This document shows positions 36,081 through 36,558 of a DNA stretch of 36,558 nt, piece by piece. Position numbers and translations under genes: made by a program. The stretch's first letter is position 1, and each line of letters opens with the position of its first letter. This DNA is from Gammaproteobacteria bacterium (GTDB lineage: Bacteria; Pseudomonadota; Gammaproteobacteria; HK1), in assembly GCA_018224385.1 (NCBI GenBank), contig JAGTVB010000344.1, positions 1 through 36,558 on the forward strand, in the 5' to 3' direction. Under the pieces are notes generated by a model, which was given only the letters and a program-made list of their open reading frames with translations, made no database searches and was not told the DNA's origin.

Positions 36081-36558
36081 TTAGATCCACAAAAACCAAC
36101 TGAGAAAGCCGAGCAATCCCAGAATCATGGCAAAGGCATAGTGGTACAAATAACCGCTCTGCAGCTGCCGAAGCACGCCAGAAAACCGGCCTACGGCAGA
36201 GGCCGATCCGTTCACCAGCACGCTATCGATCAGCCATACGTCTCCCACCCGCCAAAATAAGTCGCCAATACCGCGCGCACCGCGCGCGAACGTGAACTGA
36301 TTAAATTCATCGGCCCAAAACTTGCGCTCCAGCGGCACATACAGCCATCGAAAGCGGCTGACCAGTAATCCGGGCACAGCCGGGCGCATCCAATATAAAA
36401 ACCAGGCCAAGATGACCCCGCCAACTGCCAACCATACCGCCGTGGCTTGCACGCTGTGCTGCATCAAAGCAATCTCACCATGGAAGTCCCGGCCCATTTC
36501 GGCAAGCACGTCGTGGGCAGGCAGCACCATGATCGAGCTGCCAAAGTATTCGCCGAAC
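36081..36558 (-). CDS. nuoL: NADH-quinone oxidoreductase subunit L, C-terminal part (5' end outside window)
   Basis: The frame enters from the right edge (FGEYFGSSIMVL) and ends at 36081, giving 159 residues. It shows the end of NuoL: a membrane segment (AVWLAVGGVILAWFLYWM), the PLERKFWADEFNQF motif before the long lateral helix, and a final hydrophobic segment (AFAMILGLLGFLSWFLW). It is followed directly by nuoM. The N-terminal antiporter core is not visible. Confidence 0.93.
   Translation of the reverse strand, partial: FGEYFGSSIMVLPAHDVLAEMGRDFHGEIALMQHSVQATAVWLAVGGVILAWFLYWMRPAVPGLLVSRFRWLYVPLERKFWADEFNQFTFARGARGIGDLFWRVGDVWLIDSVLVNGSASAVGRFSGVLRQLQSGYLYHYAFAMILGLLGFLSWFLWI

Overview
The window looks like a chromosomal segment of a Gammaproteobacterium. 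The evidence is the gene order glyA-nrdR-ribD-ribC-ribB-ribH-nusB-thiL-pgpA, an smc-zipA-ligA block (ZipA is essentially gammaproteobacterial), DksA, CysZ and an Nuo-type complex I. The DNA is GC-rich by eye. A CbbY-like phosphatase hints at a Calvin-cycle autotroph, perhaps near Chromatiales or Acidiferrobacterales; that placement is inference. I see no tRNA, rRNA, CRISPR array, prophage or transposase gene.

Layout. 1-2277 (-): 3' truncated gene for a large DUF1631/PilZ-like protein. 2449-2913 (-): peroxiredoxin of the Bcp/PrxQ type. 3222-4181 (+): histone-deacetylase-fold hydrolase. 4345-14897 (+): glyA, nrdR, four riboflavin genes, nusB, thiL, pgpA, a lytic transglycosylase and a cyclopropane-fatty-acid synthase. 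15330-21760 (-): smc, zipA and ligA, transcribed in that order. 21886-24378 (+): queF, an FGGY sugar kinase and cysZ. 24395-26330 (-): an aminotransferase gene broken by one in-frame TGA, then cbbY-like. 26719-27144 (+): dksA. 27273-30733 (-): a divergent DAHP synthase, and a sirtuin/Sel1-repeat pair. 30995-31921 (+): psd. 31918-32790 (-): an HDOD protein. 32925-36558 (-): nuoN, nuoM and the 3' part of nuoL.

How genes work together. RibD, RibB, RibH and RibC cover riboflavin synthesis after GTP opening, but the GTP cyclohydrolase II half of RibB has lost zinc ligands, so a separate RibA is needed. ThiL lacks two acidic positions normally expected in the Mg-ATP site. LigA, ZipA and Smc serve DNA joining, division and chromosome organisation. 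The two deacetylase-fold proteins (HDAC-like and sirtuin) suggest removal of acyl groups from proteins or polyamines.

The most unusual non-coding signal is a family of short interspersed, MITE-like elements of about 120-225 bp. They have imperfect terminal inverted repeats of the form GAAGC-N-G-TTTTAAAA and contain no ORF. I see four clear copies, one probable copy and two degenerate ones, all between genes and several directly against a stop codon (cfa, nuoM). Two sit next to each other between the convergent genes cfa and ligA, and one sits inside the nuo operon. Their function is unknown.
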